DNA of 60,000 nt, from contig NC_079884.1 in assembly GCF_029227915.1 (NCBI RefSeq), positions 23,810,001 to 23,870,000 of the forward strand, given 5' to 3'. Numbering within the stretch: position 1 is the first letter of the stretch; every line of letters starts with the position of its first letter. The stretch is from Hydractinia symbiolongicarpus. Its lineage: Eukaryota > Cnidaria > Hydrozoa > Anthoathecata > Hydractiniidae. Shown one piece after another: positions 24,811-36,332 of the stretch. The notes under the pieces are model-generated. The model did no database searches. It was given only the letters and a program-made list of their open reading frames with translations, and was not told the origin of the DNA. The position numbers and the translations under genes were made by a program.

Positions 24811-26992
24811 TCACAAATTTTTAACACCTAGGAGCATAACATTCAACAAGGTCATATAAATATATTTTGAATACGTTTCATCGCAAATACCAAATTTATC
24901 AAACATATCGTCCAAGGTATTTATATATTGTAACTGTTGTAAGATGTCTTCAATACATTTTGAATTATATTCTTGTTGCGGTAAGACATGGAATAACGCT
25001 AATTCAGATTGGATTTTTACTTCAAATAGTTCTTTTCGTAACTTTTCGAAATTAACACCATCCAGTGGTCTGAAAGTTTTTTTTTCAATGTGGTTTAATT
25101 CTTTGTCTTCACAATGATTCTCATCTCCATTACAATTAGAACAACATGAAACTTGTGCTTGACAAGAAAATCCAAAATATGTGAGAATAGTTTTTCTCAA
25201 ACAATTTGTTGTTGTGCAATATTCTTTCATTGCAGTTGACATAATTTTATTATTTTCACTTATATCAGAGTTATTGTAATATATTATTGCAGAAGAGGAA
25301 TTTCCATTTCTACCAGCTCTACCAAACTCTTGTAAATACGATTCTAATGTAGCTGGTGGTGTGATATGTATGACTTTTGTAACATGTGGTATATTTACAC
25401 CCATACCAAGTGCAGCTGTGGCAAAAATTACTCGAATGTTTGAATTTTCTTTCCTAATTTCTTCAATTATGTCATATTTCATTAGTTTCGTAGTGGGTGC
25501 ATGAAATTGTGCAAATAATCTGTTGGCCGGAACACAATTTTCACCAACAAACGGATCTTTAATTTTCGAATTGAACAACTTAAATGCATATCCACAGTAC
25601 TTTAACTTCATATATATAATAGTCATTGGAAATTTTTCTCTAAGTCTGTTGAGTCCTTTGGTCATTGGCAAAAGAATTTCATCATAACTGGCTTTGCTAT
25701 AGTTATTTGGCATTCTTTTTCGTACAGTTAGTTTTATATTTGGACGATTTGGACTGCTCCGGACAATTTTGCACGAGGAAATAGATAAACTGTCAGTAAT
25801 TTTTTCAACCATTGCTAGTGGTGCTGTTGCTGTTAGGGCTAACGTAACTGCTGTTGGGAACAATGCTTTAAGTGTAGCTAAATCGCCAAAGCTTTTACGG
25901 AAATCTTCGCCCCTATAAAGAGAAAAATGTGTTTGTTAACTTATATATTATATATATATTTATATATATATTTATCACGTCATTATTTTTAACTTGTTTT
26001 TTTATAGATTTTTTATAGCTTTATTTTTTACCTAGTTTTTTACTTTTTAGATATATTATATCTATTGTATATCTTGAAGGAATAAATTTTTAGAGGAAAA
26101 AAAAATTGGTGGAATATAATTGTGTGAATAAAAATTAAAATGGAATTTGGCAGATAATTTTTTTGTCAAATCCGCCAAATTTTCTTTCTGTCAAAATTTC
26201 TTCCATTTAAGGTATAACACATACATTTTTAAAATAAATTTTATTTATATGTAACAACATATTTGTATCCACAGTTATATATTCTGTTTATGAAAAGTGA
26301 AAAATATTTATCGCTTGTAGCTGTATATTTATGAGCTGCGTTTTTTTATTTTGATACATATTTGTATCCACAGTTTTATTCTGTTTATGAAAAGTGAAAA
26401 ATATTTATAGCTTGTGTATATTTATGAGCTGCGTTTTTTTATTATGATGTGTAAGAACTTACCATAACTCAACACAGTGTGCTTCATCGATTACACAGGC
26501 AGCTACATTTTGGCGGAATATAGGACTTTTTAGCAATCTCATGCCTTCTGCACTCAAAATCGACTCTGGATGAGAAAACAATATCTTGATCTTCCCCAAT
26601 TTCACATTTTCTGTTATTTGGATTTTGTGAGTGATATCTTTGCTAAATAAGCTGATAATTTCACTAGTTTCCTCTCTTTCTGTATTTAAAACGCCAGCTG
26701 GAACACATTGAGCTTCCATTGTTTTTATTTGATCTTCAATAATTGACGTCAATGGAGTCACGACGATTACAATGTTTTGAAAACATTTTCTTGGTAGAAA
26801 ATCAGGCAACAGTTGGTATATCAAAGACTTCCCATATCCAGTTGGAAGAACAGCCAGTACGTCGTGGCCATTAAGCAAGCTTTCCCAACAGGCAACTTGC
26901 TTAGGTTTTAAGAAAAAGCCAGCCACATTATTACATTCAAGTGAAGTTTGAATACGACTAAATAAATTCACCACTTTGTCCATTTTCTGCAT
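24811..26992 (-). CDS. RecQ-like superfamily-2 DNA helicase of the transposon, two exons
   Basis: Exon 1 is 26992-26463 and exon 2 is 25912-24811 (minus strand). The junction splits a TGG codon inside RecQ motif II, giving 543 aa with no stop. Visible motifs: motif 0 FFLKPKQVACWESLL (residues 26-40), Walker A TGYGKS (51-56), VVTPLTSIIEDQ (Ia), DEAH (169-172), then GEDFRKSFGDL, LTATAP (203-208), ATAALGMGVNIP (motif V) and EFGRAGR (372-378). A RecQ zinc-binding module follows (CTTTNCLRKTILTYFG and CCSNC, about 404-440). It is an ATP-dependent 3'-to-5' unwinding enzyme by family. It ends about 100 residues after the zinc module with no HRDC domain recognised. It probably helps process transposition intermediates; that role is inference. 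All catalytic residues I can check are present. Confidence 0.93.
26259..26447. repeat. Tandem duplication of about 95 bp in the helicase intron
   Basis: Two adjacent copies, about 26259-26355 and 26356-26447, both begin ACATATTTGTATCCACAG, share GTTTATGAAAAGTGAAAAAT and end near TATGAGCTGCGTTTTTTT. They lie within the intron 25913-26462. Confidence 0.8.
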
Positions 26993-27116
26993 TTGGCGTA
27001 CTAAAATTGTAACTCGCCGAGATTAAAACATTTAATAAGTATTTTTGATGATGGTCTCGACTGCCTGTGTATATTTTTACCGTGTGCGTTGGAAGAGCGA
27101 GCACAATAATTATTTT

Positions 27117-27145
27117 CAAAATACCCACCATACGTGGGTATTTTG
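27117..27145. repeat. Subterminal hairpin beside the right terminal repeat
   Basis: CAAAATACCCAC (27117-27128) and GTGGGTATTTTG (27134-27145) are exact reverse complements around a 5-base loop. They lie four bases inward of the right terminal repeat. The left end has no counterpart, so the ends are not symmetrical. Confidence 0.8.
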
Positions 27146-27149
27146 TCGG

Positions 27150-27228
27150 CACGTGACCAGCCAGGGCCAGGGCCTTGTTCAGGCCGTCCAAATATAAAAA
27201 GCCTAACAAGCCCTGGGGACGAGGTTGG
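27150..27228 (-). repeat. Right terminal inverted repeat, 79 bp
   Basis: Inverted copy of 20630-20708 with no mismatch seen, ending GACGAGGTTGG before the duplicated CATTTGA. Confidence 0.9.
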
Positions 27229-27235
27229 CATTTGA
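27229..27235 (+). repeat. Target-site duplication, right copy (CATTTGA)
   Basis: Exact match to 20623-20629, at the outer edge of the right terminal repeat. Confidence 0.85.
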
Positions 27236-30200
27236 CAACACTCCAGCTAGCTATGTAAGAAATACGTGACTACATAGGAACAAAACACACACAACTCACA
27301 TCGAAAAAAATTAAAACCAACTTGTTTTTTGTAGCAACAGGATTAAATTACATATTTGAATGTATTGGTTATATTTGAAGTAACTATGAAACTCGCATTC
27401 GAAAACTAACTTCACACGCTTCCTGAAGTTCTTGGAAACGATATAAAGATTTCGCATATTTATTATACAGAGGATTACTTCGACAAAATAATATTGTTGT
27501 TTTACAAGGACTAAATGTTGAACTACTTGGTTCATTAACCTTGTTTTGAAAGTAAATCGTCGAATTGTGTAGTGCATTTTCATCAATTTTATATATTGCA
27601 TTGTTTTCCCTTTTTTTCGAATTACTATATGTAAAAGTGCAATTTTGATTATTAAATTATATTTTATAAATACAACCTGTCAACCCTATTATACCTGGAT
27701 GTGGACTGTATACCAAAAAATGATTTGATGCTACAAAAAAATATCTAATTATTTTATTTAGAAATGACGTCATACTTGAACGAAAGTTAGCTGTTTTACC
27801 GATGAGATAAAAGATATTTTTCCGGAAATTTTCACATTTACGTTTTGGTAAATATTTAGAATATTGCATTTAGAGACGTTTGAAGTGCAGAAAACAGTAG
27901 AATAAAGTCATTGAAATCAGAAATGATGTCATTTTGCTGTATTAATATTTTCTTCAAATCTGGTCCGCATTTTATCCCTAGTACCTATATATGACCTAGC
28001 AACATCTTGGTAACCATCTAGTGGCCAACATACATGCAATATATAATTATCCGATCCCAAGTAAAAGTTAGGATAAGTCACAAAATTTAACACTCAATCA
28101 CGTTCCCAGCTAACTTTATGCCTATTGAATCTGGCCGTGCTCTCCAACTTCCCCACAAAAAAAAAATATTTATTTCAGTAAAGTCACAAAATTTCACCAC
28201 TGAATTAACTGCCTGACAAACGTTATGCCTAATCTACCACCTTCAACTCAACCCCATCTCCCAGGTATAATAGGAAGCATTTGTCTCTGCCTTGGTAATT
28301 TAAAACATGAACCATGTTTACATGGAACTGTACCTATTGAGAAAATTTGTGCGCAGTAGAAGTACAAGTTGCATGACCTAAATTATACATATACTAAAGT
28401 GGTATAGGAATCTTGCGAAGTTTAGCTCAGTTGTTTATTATACTGGCTGCCTTATAAAAATGATACATGTACCTAAAATAAGAGGCATAGCTTTCCTCGT
28501 GATGTATGACTCAAACGATAAAAGAATGTTATTTTCAGTGTTAAAAATGTTATGTTTATGAATTTCATTTATAAATGGAAAAAATAGAAACTGATGCACG
28601 ATCCAGACAGGAACATTTATTCCCACTCGTCTCCTGTACAAGAATTTCTAAGCATACATGCAATACATCCAACATAGAAACAGACATTGTTGACCCACAA
28701 AAAACTGTTATTGCTTGACTTATTACATCATGCATGACCTAAGTACAAAGTCCATCATTTCATTTCTTTGTGCAATGTCATCGCGAGTTAAGTTTTATTA
28801 TGTACTTTATTTTTTTTGTTGAATAATGACTAAACTTACAGGTAAATTCAAAATACTCAAAATATTTCAGAGTATTGAATAAACTAGAGGTAAAGTTGGT
28901 GGTGATCTAGAGTAACCTAACAGCCAATCCAACTTATGATTGCTCAACATTTTTGTCTACGTGTGCTTTTCGTCGGACATGTGTAATTAAGCTCTTTCTC
29001 TTTCTCTAATCAACAGACACTCTAACATGCGGATATCTCTGATAAGTGGACAATTTCCTTTTCGCTAGAAATACCTTTGTCTAATTCTCGAAAGAAAACT
29101 CTTTAAAAAACAGATACGTAATTAGCGGGGCAGACCCCGAAGGTTTTTATATACGAAATAATCTTCAGTTGTTTTTCAATTAGTAGACAACAAAAAAGGA
29201 AGTGAATGAATGAGTAAGTAAGTGAAATATTCGTTGTAATAGTGCACATAATAAATAATGCACCAAATTGATTCAGACTAAAAACAACTGCTTACTTATT
29301 CATCAGAATCAAAATCTATCACCACCAAGTCAGTAAATTTTCTTGTTATGATGAAATTAACTGCGGGGATAACTCAGGACAGGGCCATCATCCATATACA
29401 CACATTTACATGTTAATTAAAAAATTTAACAGCTGGTACAGACAGTTATGTAGCTTATAAATGTATTTTTCTTATGTGTAAATTTGTAGACAAGTGGTGT
29501 CTTTATTTTCCTTATCAATGAAGTTAGCATGTATCTACTATTTTGCTTCTTGAAGAGCCTTCCCATGTGATTGTTGTTGTCGTGGGTAATGCACATTGTC
29601 TGGTACATAATTTTGTAAACATTCCCCGAAAAAAAATCAGGTGAGTCAATCTTTGCTTAGCCCTTATATAATCGACAATTACCTTTAAAAAATTCAAATT
29701 CTTTTTCTAAGAAAGCAAGGCAAATATAGAACATATATATCCATTTCACATGCAATTTAAACTGTTTTTGTTGACTTGACTTCTTTTAGGAAAGTCTATG
29801 GTAGACCCCACGTCTCCAATGTTAGTGGACGAACTTATTAGTGTGGTTGTATCCCTAACAGTTTCGTTAATTAAACTAATATTTCCGTCATAGTTTCTGA
29901 TTGACTAGCAATTAACGACATATTTTCTATCAGAATGATACGTTTAGTAGTAATAAAAACAGCACACGTGACAACGTATGGCTTTGAAATGGCTCGTGTA
30001 GCTGTAACGACGGCAACATTGGACTGATACTTAACAGACAGTCAAACCGTAGGCTATTTTAGCGTGATGGGTTGATCTAGTCAATTATTTATAGAAAAAT
30101 TTTTATAATAAACTTACACACATACAAAATAGGAATTTAAAGAAGAACAAACGATTGATTGCAAGTTTTCTTAAAAATCGTTTATTAAAGTCGGAAGAAA

Positions 30201-30696
30201 AACCGAAGAAAATGATGTATTTTCAGTAACAGTTTGAGTTCTAGAGATTTCTAAGGTCAATAGAGGTAAATTGGTCGCCGTCGTGCAAGTGTTGACAAAG
30301 ATTCTGGTCGGTGATGAAACGGACGTTGATGTAAACAATGTACAATAAATAAGCGGGAAAGAACTTAAACACAAAATAAACATTGCCGTTTATGGAGTAC
30401 AAGTGCACAGACATTTATATGCTAACTGCAGGTCCATCACATGACAGAAATTTACAAGTTGCTACTCGCAGCTCGTTGCTCGCATTGAGCGTTAAACACA
30501 ATATAATCGTTGAACCTTGGGTGTTTTTGCTATAGCGTAGTAACAACAGGCATTTAACCTGCATGAAACGTTTTACTTTGAAATATGCTTTACACTTGAA
30601 ATGCTGTATTTGCAACGAAATATATCTATACTAAAGCGCTTTACCTGGAGGTGTTTAAGACGTTTTTTCCAATTAAACGCTGAATTACCCAGCTAG
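27236..30696. other. Spacer without a recognised gene
   Basis: AT-rich, with no open frame that I can assign. A phrase AGTCACAAAATTTAACACT near 28076 recurs as AGTCACAAAATTTCACCACT near 28184. Each is followed some 40 bases later by a short TTATGCCTA-containing phrase, so this may be an old small duplication. Confidence 0.5.
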
Positions 30697-31202
30697 TCTC
30701 TATAATAATAGCCATCGTCTGTCTGTCTCTGATGGACCCCCCGCTGAGTAAGAAAATGATGTTACGGAAACACGAATATCAAATGCGATGTATTTTTATC
30801 CACTTTGTTGCAACTGGTAAATAAAAGGACGGGCGAACCTGTGGATTTTTCCACGGGCGAACGACTAGTCTCTATAATAATAGCCGTCGTCTGTCTGTCT
30901 CTGCGCGGACCCCCGCTGAGTTAGAAAATGATGTTACGGAAACACGAATATCAATTGTGATATATTTTTATCCCCTTTGTTGCAACTGGTAAATAAAAGG
31001 ACGGGCGAACCTGTGGATTTTTCCCTGGGCAACGACTAGTCTCTATATTAATAACAGCCGCGTTCTGACTATCTGCTTGCAAGAAAAAGGCCATGCTACG
31101 GAAACACGAACTACGATATATAAAGAACGGGGGCACTCAGAGATTTATCAGCGGGCTACAGACTAGTTTGTATTATAACACCTGTTGTCTGTCTGCGAGT
31201 CA
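30697..31202 (+). mobile_element. Head-to-tail array of short Helitron-like units
   Basis: Three units lie end to end: 30697-30868 (172 bp), 30869-31039 (171 bp) and a shorter 31040-31166 (127 bp). A partial fourth unit starts at 31167. Each full unit starts TCTCTATA and ends CTAG. In the first unit the CTAG is preceded, 7 bases upstream, by a hairpin (CCTGTGGATTTTTCCACGGG, 30838-30857). TC at the start, CTAG at the end and a hairpin just before the end are the diagnostic structure of Helitron rolling-circle transposons. No protein is coded, so these would be non-autonomous copies. Confidence 0.7.
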
Positions 31203-32053
31203 AAAATGGTCGGTATCAGAAGTGATGGGCTAACTACGAATAATTGTTCACGCGCTTACGAATAGTCAGACAATTTGGTGGTAAGCTATATGTCTAGATA
31301 TAGATAGCTACAGTGGTTGTTATAAATATATACCTAATGCGAAACTACCCACAAACATAAAGTATTTATCTAGTTCCCTGGCCACAATTCTCCTCGATAG
31401 GTTGCAGCTCTGGTTTGTTTATTCATCCTTTCGTCCACAAAATCTTCTTATGGATTTTAAGGTGGTGTTAAGACAATCTATGAAAAAATTTGCTATTTCT
31501 TCTTGGAAATTCCCGGTCATAGAATAAGTCAAACAAATTAACAAAACAATCAAGATAAATAGAATAACACAGTTTTGGCAATGACCAGGTAAAACCTTTC
31601 TGCGACATTTCACCACACTGTATAATCATTCAGCCAGATTTACCGGATTAAGAGCTTAAACCACTGTGCCACGCCGATTGTCCCAGCTAGTATCGTTATT
31701 ATATTGATATTATTATGAAGGTAAACAATTAATAAGTGATAATATTAACCAGTTGATTATTGCACACTCCGATAATTATCTGGTTGTAATGCCATACAGG
31801 TTTAGAATGAACTTTATAACTAGGCACATTAATTCACTCGTCATGCATATCTACCGAATTGGTAACTCTTGTCTAAATCATTAGATATAGATCAGGTGCA
31901 TAAGAATAAGGGGAAATGTTTTATAAAGTATATATTATTTATAAATTTACAATTTATACACATAGTTTTGTTTTCAGTCAGTTTTCATAGTATATAGGTT
32001 TACAGAATCCTCTGATGACAACATTTTGAAATTTTAAGTCACAAGACTAAAAG
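31203..32053. other. Spacer, 3' side of the nuclear receptor gene
   Basis: No gene seen. On the minus strand near 31640-31680 the phrase TGGCACAGTGGTTTAAG resembles a tRNA-type A box, but no B box follows. It may be a fragment of a tRNA-derived SINE. No confident poly(A) signal for the receptor gene was found. Confidence 0.4.
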
Positions 32054-34039
32054 TTATGGCGATTTGAACAAGTCAGCGAGGAGCGTTTCGAACGAAAACG
32101 TTCCCATGGATTGTTGAAAGAGCATTTCTTCAAGTGTTTTAGCTGTTACATGTTTAATTTCTGGCAGTAGCAACAAAAGCTTTCCAAATCGAGCAGGTTG
32201 ATTGGACTGATAAGCTATCACGTGATCACGTAACATAATTTGCGCCCTGTCTTGACATTTCTCAATATGGTGTGCATCTAATAGTCCATGAACTTCTAAA
32301 AAGAAATATATTTATAATTATTTCGTTAAAATAGCTTTAACTTAACGTAGACATCAGGTATTCATCACCACATAAAACTACTGCATTTAATTTGGAGGCT
32401 GTTTATACATAACACTATTTATCACAAGCCGTTTCTGTTCGGTCAATGTCTTTCTATTCAGCAGGTATTAAAATGAAAGATAAGAGGTTCTGATTTTTTA
32501 TAAATAATTATAAAAAATTTATAAATGATTTTTTATAAATCTACACACAAACTGCCAAAACAACAACAATTCTTCAGAAATGTAGTGAAGAAGACATTTA
32601 AATGCCATGAAAGATGGGGACAGAGACTTACCTGATTTGAAGAGGACAACGGATTTTAAATAAATAAATTCATCTTCAGAAACTCTTAGATCTTCAAATC
32701 GACGGGACAGATCTTCAAATAATTTTAGTTCTTGTGTAACTTTTGCCAGTTTCTTTTCTGGTAACCGTGAACCAACTCGCTTCAGTATATCAGTTGCACT
32801 AATATGCAAGCTCCATTGAAATGCGAATAACACATATATCTCCGCCCAAGAACTTTCCAATAACCGGATTTGATCACTGAAAGGTAGTTCCAAAAAAGCT
32901 GGTACTGATCGAGCCCATTTTACGGTGTGATAGAGGAGGCGAGACGAAAGGTCAGATACATTTTCTTTAGATTCCTTCAAATTTGAATGGTTGTCTTTTT
33001 TAAAACGAACATTCTCTTCTTTATATACTCTTAGCTCTCTAAGTTCTTGTAGTTCCCGCTTTTCTATATACGGTGGAGATTGTACAAGTCTCGTTGGTAA
33101 GCTGTGATGGGAGAACATAAATTCAGCTCTGGGATACATAAACGGCAGTCCATGATGGTATCGTGGTTGTGATAAATGAAATTGATTATTTGGTTGCCTT
33201 TCTTGCTGGACAGCTAAAATAAAAAAAAAATTATGAGGAAGCAGCAACAATAAAAGGGTTGTATAAAAAGCTTAGAGAGAGAGTAAATACTAACCACGCT
33301 TGTTCTGTAACCCTGCCACTTACTGCCGATAACATAGATATGCTCACTATGTTTTATGGCACACAAGAAAACAACTAAAGCTTGTTGATAAAACAGTAGA
33401 ATAAGAAAGGGAAATGTCTTTTCTTGTTGCGTATAATAGACAAACATGCAGTATCCATGGAACATGTATCCGGCACATGAAAGAAAGACATCACTGCCTT
33501 AGCAGATGTCAGCAAAACGTCTAAACAACATTCAGAGAAGGTACAGAAAATCCTTACCATATCTATTCATATTTACTTTTAAGCATTTCTCAAAACGACA
33601 GGCTTGACATTGATTTCTTCTCTTTTTGTCAACAATACAATTCTTATTGCCTTTACAACGATATGCCATATTTTTGCGAACTGACCTCATAAAGAATCCG
33701 GAACATCCGTCACAAGTGTATTGACCGTAATGACGACCAGATGAGATGTCACCACAAACGCGACATAGAGTCTCGCTGCGAATGTCTTTTTTGTCCAGGC
33801 TATCAGTTTCGGTATTTTCATTTAACCATCTGCTAACGTTATTATTGACATCAAATGTTGGACTTGACATGCGGTCATACTCAACAGGATCAGTTTCAAC
33901 GTCAATCTGTTCAGTTTCTAATAATAAATTAAAATATTTATAGCGTAATGATACGGTTTTAACAACGTTAATGAATTTAAAAGAAAGTAATAGGTAAACC
34001 AAACATACCTGTATCCATTCTGTTATCTTCCCTATCCAT
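32054..34039 (-). CDS. NR2E (Tailless/TLX)-like nuclear receptor, four exons
   Basis: Exons on minus: 34039-34009 (31 bp, ATG), 33917-33558, 33213-32632, 32295-32054; phases agree and give 404 aa, close to the usual TLX length. The DNA-binding domain starts near residue 62: [14 protein letters not shown], then P-box CDGCS (79-83), then second-finger cysteines ending [16 protein letters not shown]. Across the exon junction [14 protein letters not shown] matches the TLX/Tailless linker. The ligand-binding domain fills the C-terminal half, with [20 protein letters not shown] (helix 3 and signature), [18 protein letters not shown] and a final TLLADLF. P-box CDGCS and the linker place it in NR2E rather than COUP-TF or RXR. 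Such receptors are mostly repressors in neural and head patterning; function in this animal is inferred. A TATA box lies upstream. Confidence 0.92.
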
Positions 34040-34166
34040 TCTTTTATCTGTTTCTAAATACTTGATTCAGTTGGTGAAGAGATGCTCCCTTGCTTTTCCA
34101 GTAATGTTTTCCAAACTGCACGTGCGGTGAAATAAATGATTTTAGTAGTGTACAACTGGGGCCTGC

Positions 34167-34174
34167 TTTATATA
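34167..34174 (-). promoter_or_regulatory. TATA box of the nuclear receptor gene
   Basis: On the minus strand the sequence reads CAGTATATAAAGCAGGC, with TATATAAA at 34174-34167, about 128 bases before the ATG at 34039. The start site would lie near 34140 and give a leader of about 100 bases. Confidence 0.55.
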
Positions 34175-35475
34175 CTGTCAGCAAATCCCTATGTCTTTTA
34201 CTCACTTTACAATAAAACTATTGAAATTAATTTGAATACAACGTTTTCTTTCTGTTTTCCCTTTCATTAAACTTTATCAAATATTTAATAAATCAGCGAT
34301 CAAAAATTCATTCATCACGTATTATTTTTCATTCTTATTGTTTTCTTGATTATATCATTTTATTTTTCATACATTAATTACTTATTATAATGGTATTATA
34401 ATGCTTATAAGGAAAATCTTTTATGAATTTTTCGGAGTTTCCTTTTTTTGAAAAATTGAAACCGCGCGTCTCGTGATTTGTTTACCATTATTTGCTGATC
34501 AATTTCATTGTCTAAGTTCTCTGATAATTCGCTCTCTCCATTAAATGTTGCCTGCTTTTTCTTTTACAAAAATCGATTTCAGTTACTAAGACTTAATTTT
34601 TTATATTTTTGAGTAAAAATCTTTAACAAGCGACTTCTGTTGTTGTTTGTATTTTTTTTAAAAAATTGTACGAGATTTATTAAAAAAGTTTATAAAATTT
34701 AATAAAAAAGTTTAGAAAGTTCCCAGTGCTAAAACGTCTCAGCAATTTCCAAGTGTCATGATCAACGCTACTTTAGTAAGCAGTCTAGAGGCTTCTAGTA
34801 AGTTGTAGCTCACTTTCTAGTTCTCAACCCTACATGCTTTGGGGACAGCCCCTCTCTTTTTCATGTTTATTTGATTTTTTATTAATTTGCCTAACTTACA
34901 TTTAGCTTTGATTTTTTAGAAAATATATTTTGGAAAATATACCAAATTGAACCCATGGCAACGATTAAACTACCATCAATTGAAGATAAATTTTTAACGT
35001 TTATGCGGATCTGATTAAGACATTTGCAAAAATGCTGTCATCAGCTTTTTTACCCAACTTTTATTTTAAGGTTTGACCAGCACTTGTGATACGTTTCATG
35101 CTGAAAGGACTACAACAATAAAATTGCAGATATTGTTTTTATGGGAGGGGGAGGGACAAAGCCCAATTGGAAAATTGGAATAGGGCTAACAAAATCATGC
35201 ATTGTTAAAAAAAATTGGTGTAACAGTCAAAAATCAAATATTTTCTAAAGCTTTCCGAAATCACTTAAATGTCGTGTGTACTGGCGACGCAATTTGATTA
35301 ATACAGCGGTATTTGGTTTTAAAGTGGCTGTATATAATTATCAATTTTTAACAATCTCCTTACCTATACGACAGAAAAAAATCCGTTGTTATTATGCTTC
35401 GTAAGTATTTTTAAATTCTCTGACGCAAATAATTTGTGTTTTTTATCTTTCTCAAAAATAATTTCAAAACTTTAC
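34175..35475. other. Spacer without a recognised gene
   Basis: Mostly AT-rich. A less AT-rich patch at about 34735-34860, ending near GGGGACAGCCCCTCTC, may be repeat-derived but was not recognised. Confidence 0.45.
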
Positions 35476-35687
35476 CTGATAAGCATTTATATCCACCTTT
35501 TCGTCTGATAACTGGCATGAATGTGTTGGCAGACGTGATAATAGAGACCTTGCGAAACAAGGACAGGACTGACCACGCCGGAGAAGTTATTATTAAATGG
35601 TCATTGTGTATGCACAGATATAGGTGAACTCCCAAAACAAGGTCTCCGTTTTCCACGTAAAAGAAAGGTAGTGGGTAGGTCATTTTT
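35476..35687 (-). CDS. Candidate coding exon of unknown product
   Basis: On minus, a good acceptor (TATGTTTCCAG) precedes AAAAATGACC, and a donor (TTATCAG then GTAAAG) closes a 212-bp open segment that is less AT-rich than its flanks. From the ATG at 35683 it codes 69 residues plus one base, ending in phase 1. The NR2E exon at 33917 starts in the matching phase, so this could be an alternative 5' exon of the receptor, or an exon of another gene. The product resembles no family I know, and the plus strand is also open over part of it. Treat as tentative. Confidence 0.25.
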
Positions 35688-35781
35688 CTGGAAACATAAA
35701 AAATGTTATACGGAAATACTATCAATAACAAACTCCGAACAGCGTAATAATTCTTTTCATTCTTTTGTTCTTTTTTTTTTT

Positions 35782-35797
35782 GGGGGGGGGGGGGGGG
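35782..35797 (+). repeat. Poly-T/poly-G tract
   Basis: A run of T is followed directly by 16 G. Such tracts are prone to length error in assembly and could form a G-quadruplex. Confidence 0.85.
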
Positions 35798-36332
35798 AGT
35801 TGAGTATTCAACGACTTTTTGTCGGTTTTCATTAAAAGAGCTATATTTTTTTTTACGTCGTCTCTTTCGTCCAATTTTGTGGAATTAATTTTCGGTCTGT
35901 TTTGGCAAAAAATAAATTGCGCGTTGCGGAAAATATGCTATTCATGACCAATATATATATTCATAACAGACATGTAACATATGCGTATTCGATAAAGCAA
36001 CTTTGTATAAATGTTGTTGGATAGCGATCCCAGGTATTAATACTGAACTGATGTAAAATGTATTTCTAAGAAAAGAAACCGAAAACGTTTTTTTTTTTAT
36101 TTTTTAATGGAACAGACTTTCATAATAACTAAGTAATTTTTGGAAAATGTACAAAACTTTCAACCGACACAATGTTAATTATCTACAGTAAAATAGGTGT
36201 AAGATCTATGACATCTTAGTAGCAACAACTCTAACGCATCATTCCAGCTCATGTTAGTATTTAGCATACCTACCTCGGATATCGTTAACACTAACACAAA
36301 AACTATAACAATGGATAGAATCCAGGTAACAA

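Larger units (their letters stand above)
20630..27228. mobile_element. Complete 6,599-bp DNA transposon with DUF6589 transposase and RecQ-like helicase
   Basis: Both ends carry the same 79-bp sequence in inverted orientation (20630-20708 and 27150-27228, starting CCAACCTCGTCCCC), identical by eye. A perfect 7-bp target duplication, CATTTGA, flanks them. Inside are two convergent, intron-containing genes: a zinc-finger DUF6589 protein on plus (21504-24471) and a RecQ-type helicase on minus (24811-26992). Nothing else is coded. I recall that Academ-type elements with a helicase (AcademH) combine a transposase with a superfamily-2 helicase, and this may be such an element. I cannot confirm that, nor whether a 7-bp duplication fits the group. 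Identical ends imply recent insertion. Confidence 0.9.

Noticed and set aside
27001-27231. Minus-strand frames over the right terminal repeat
   Set aside because: They run through the inverted repeat and its hairpin and are not protein-like.
31419-31616. Minus-strand frame with a hydrophobic stretch resembling a small membrane protein
   Set aside because: It starts on GTG, not ATG, has no upstream ATG in frame before the hydrophobic part, and no promoter or splice context.
31636-31682. tRNA-like A box on the minus strand
   Set aside because: TGGCACAGTGG fits an A box but there is no B box or cloverleaf, so a tRNA gene is not supported; at most it is a SINE fragment.
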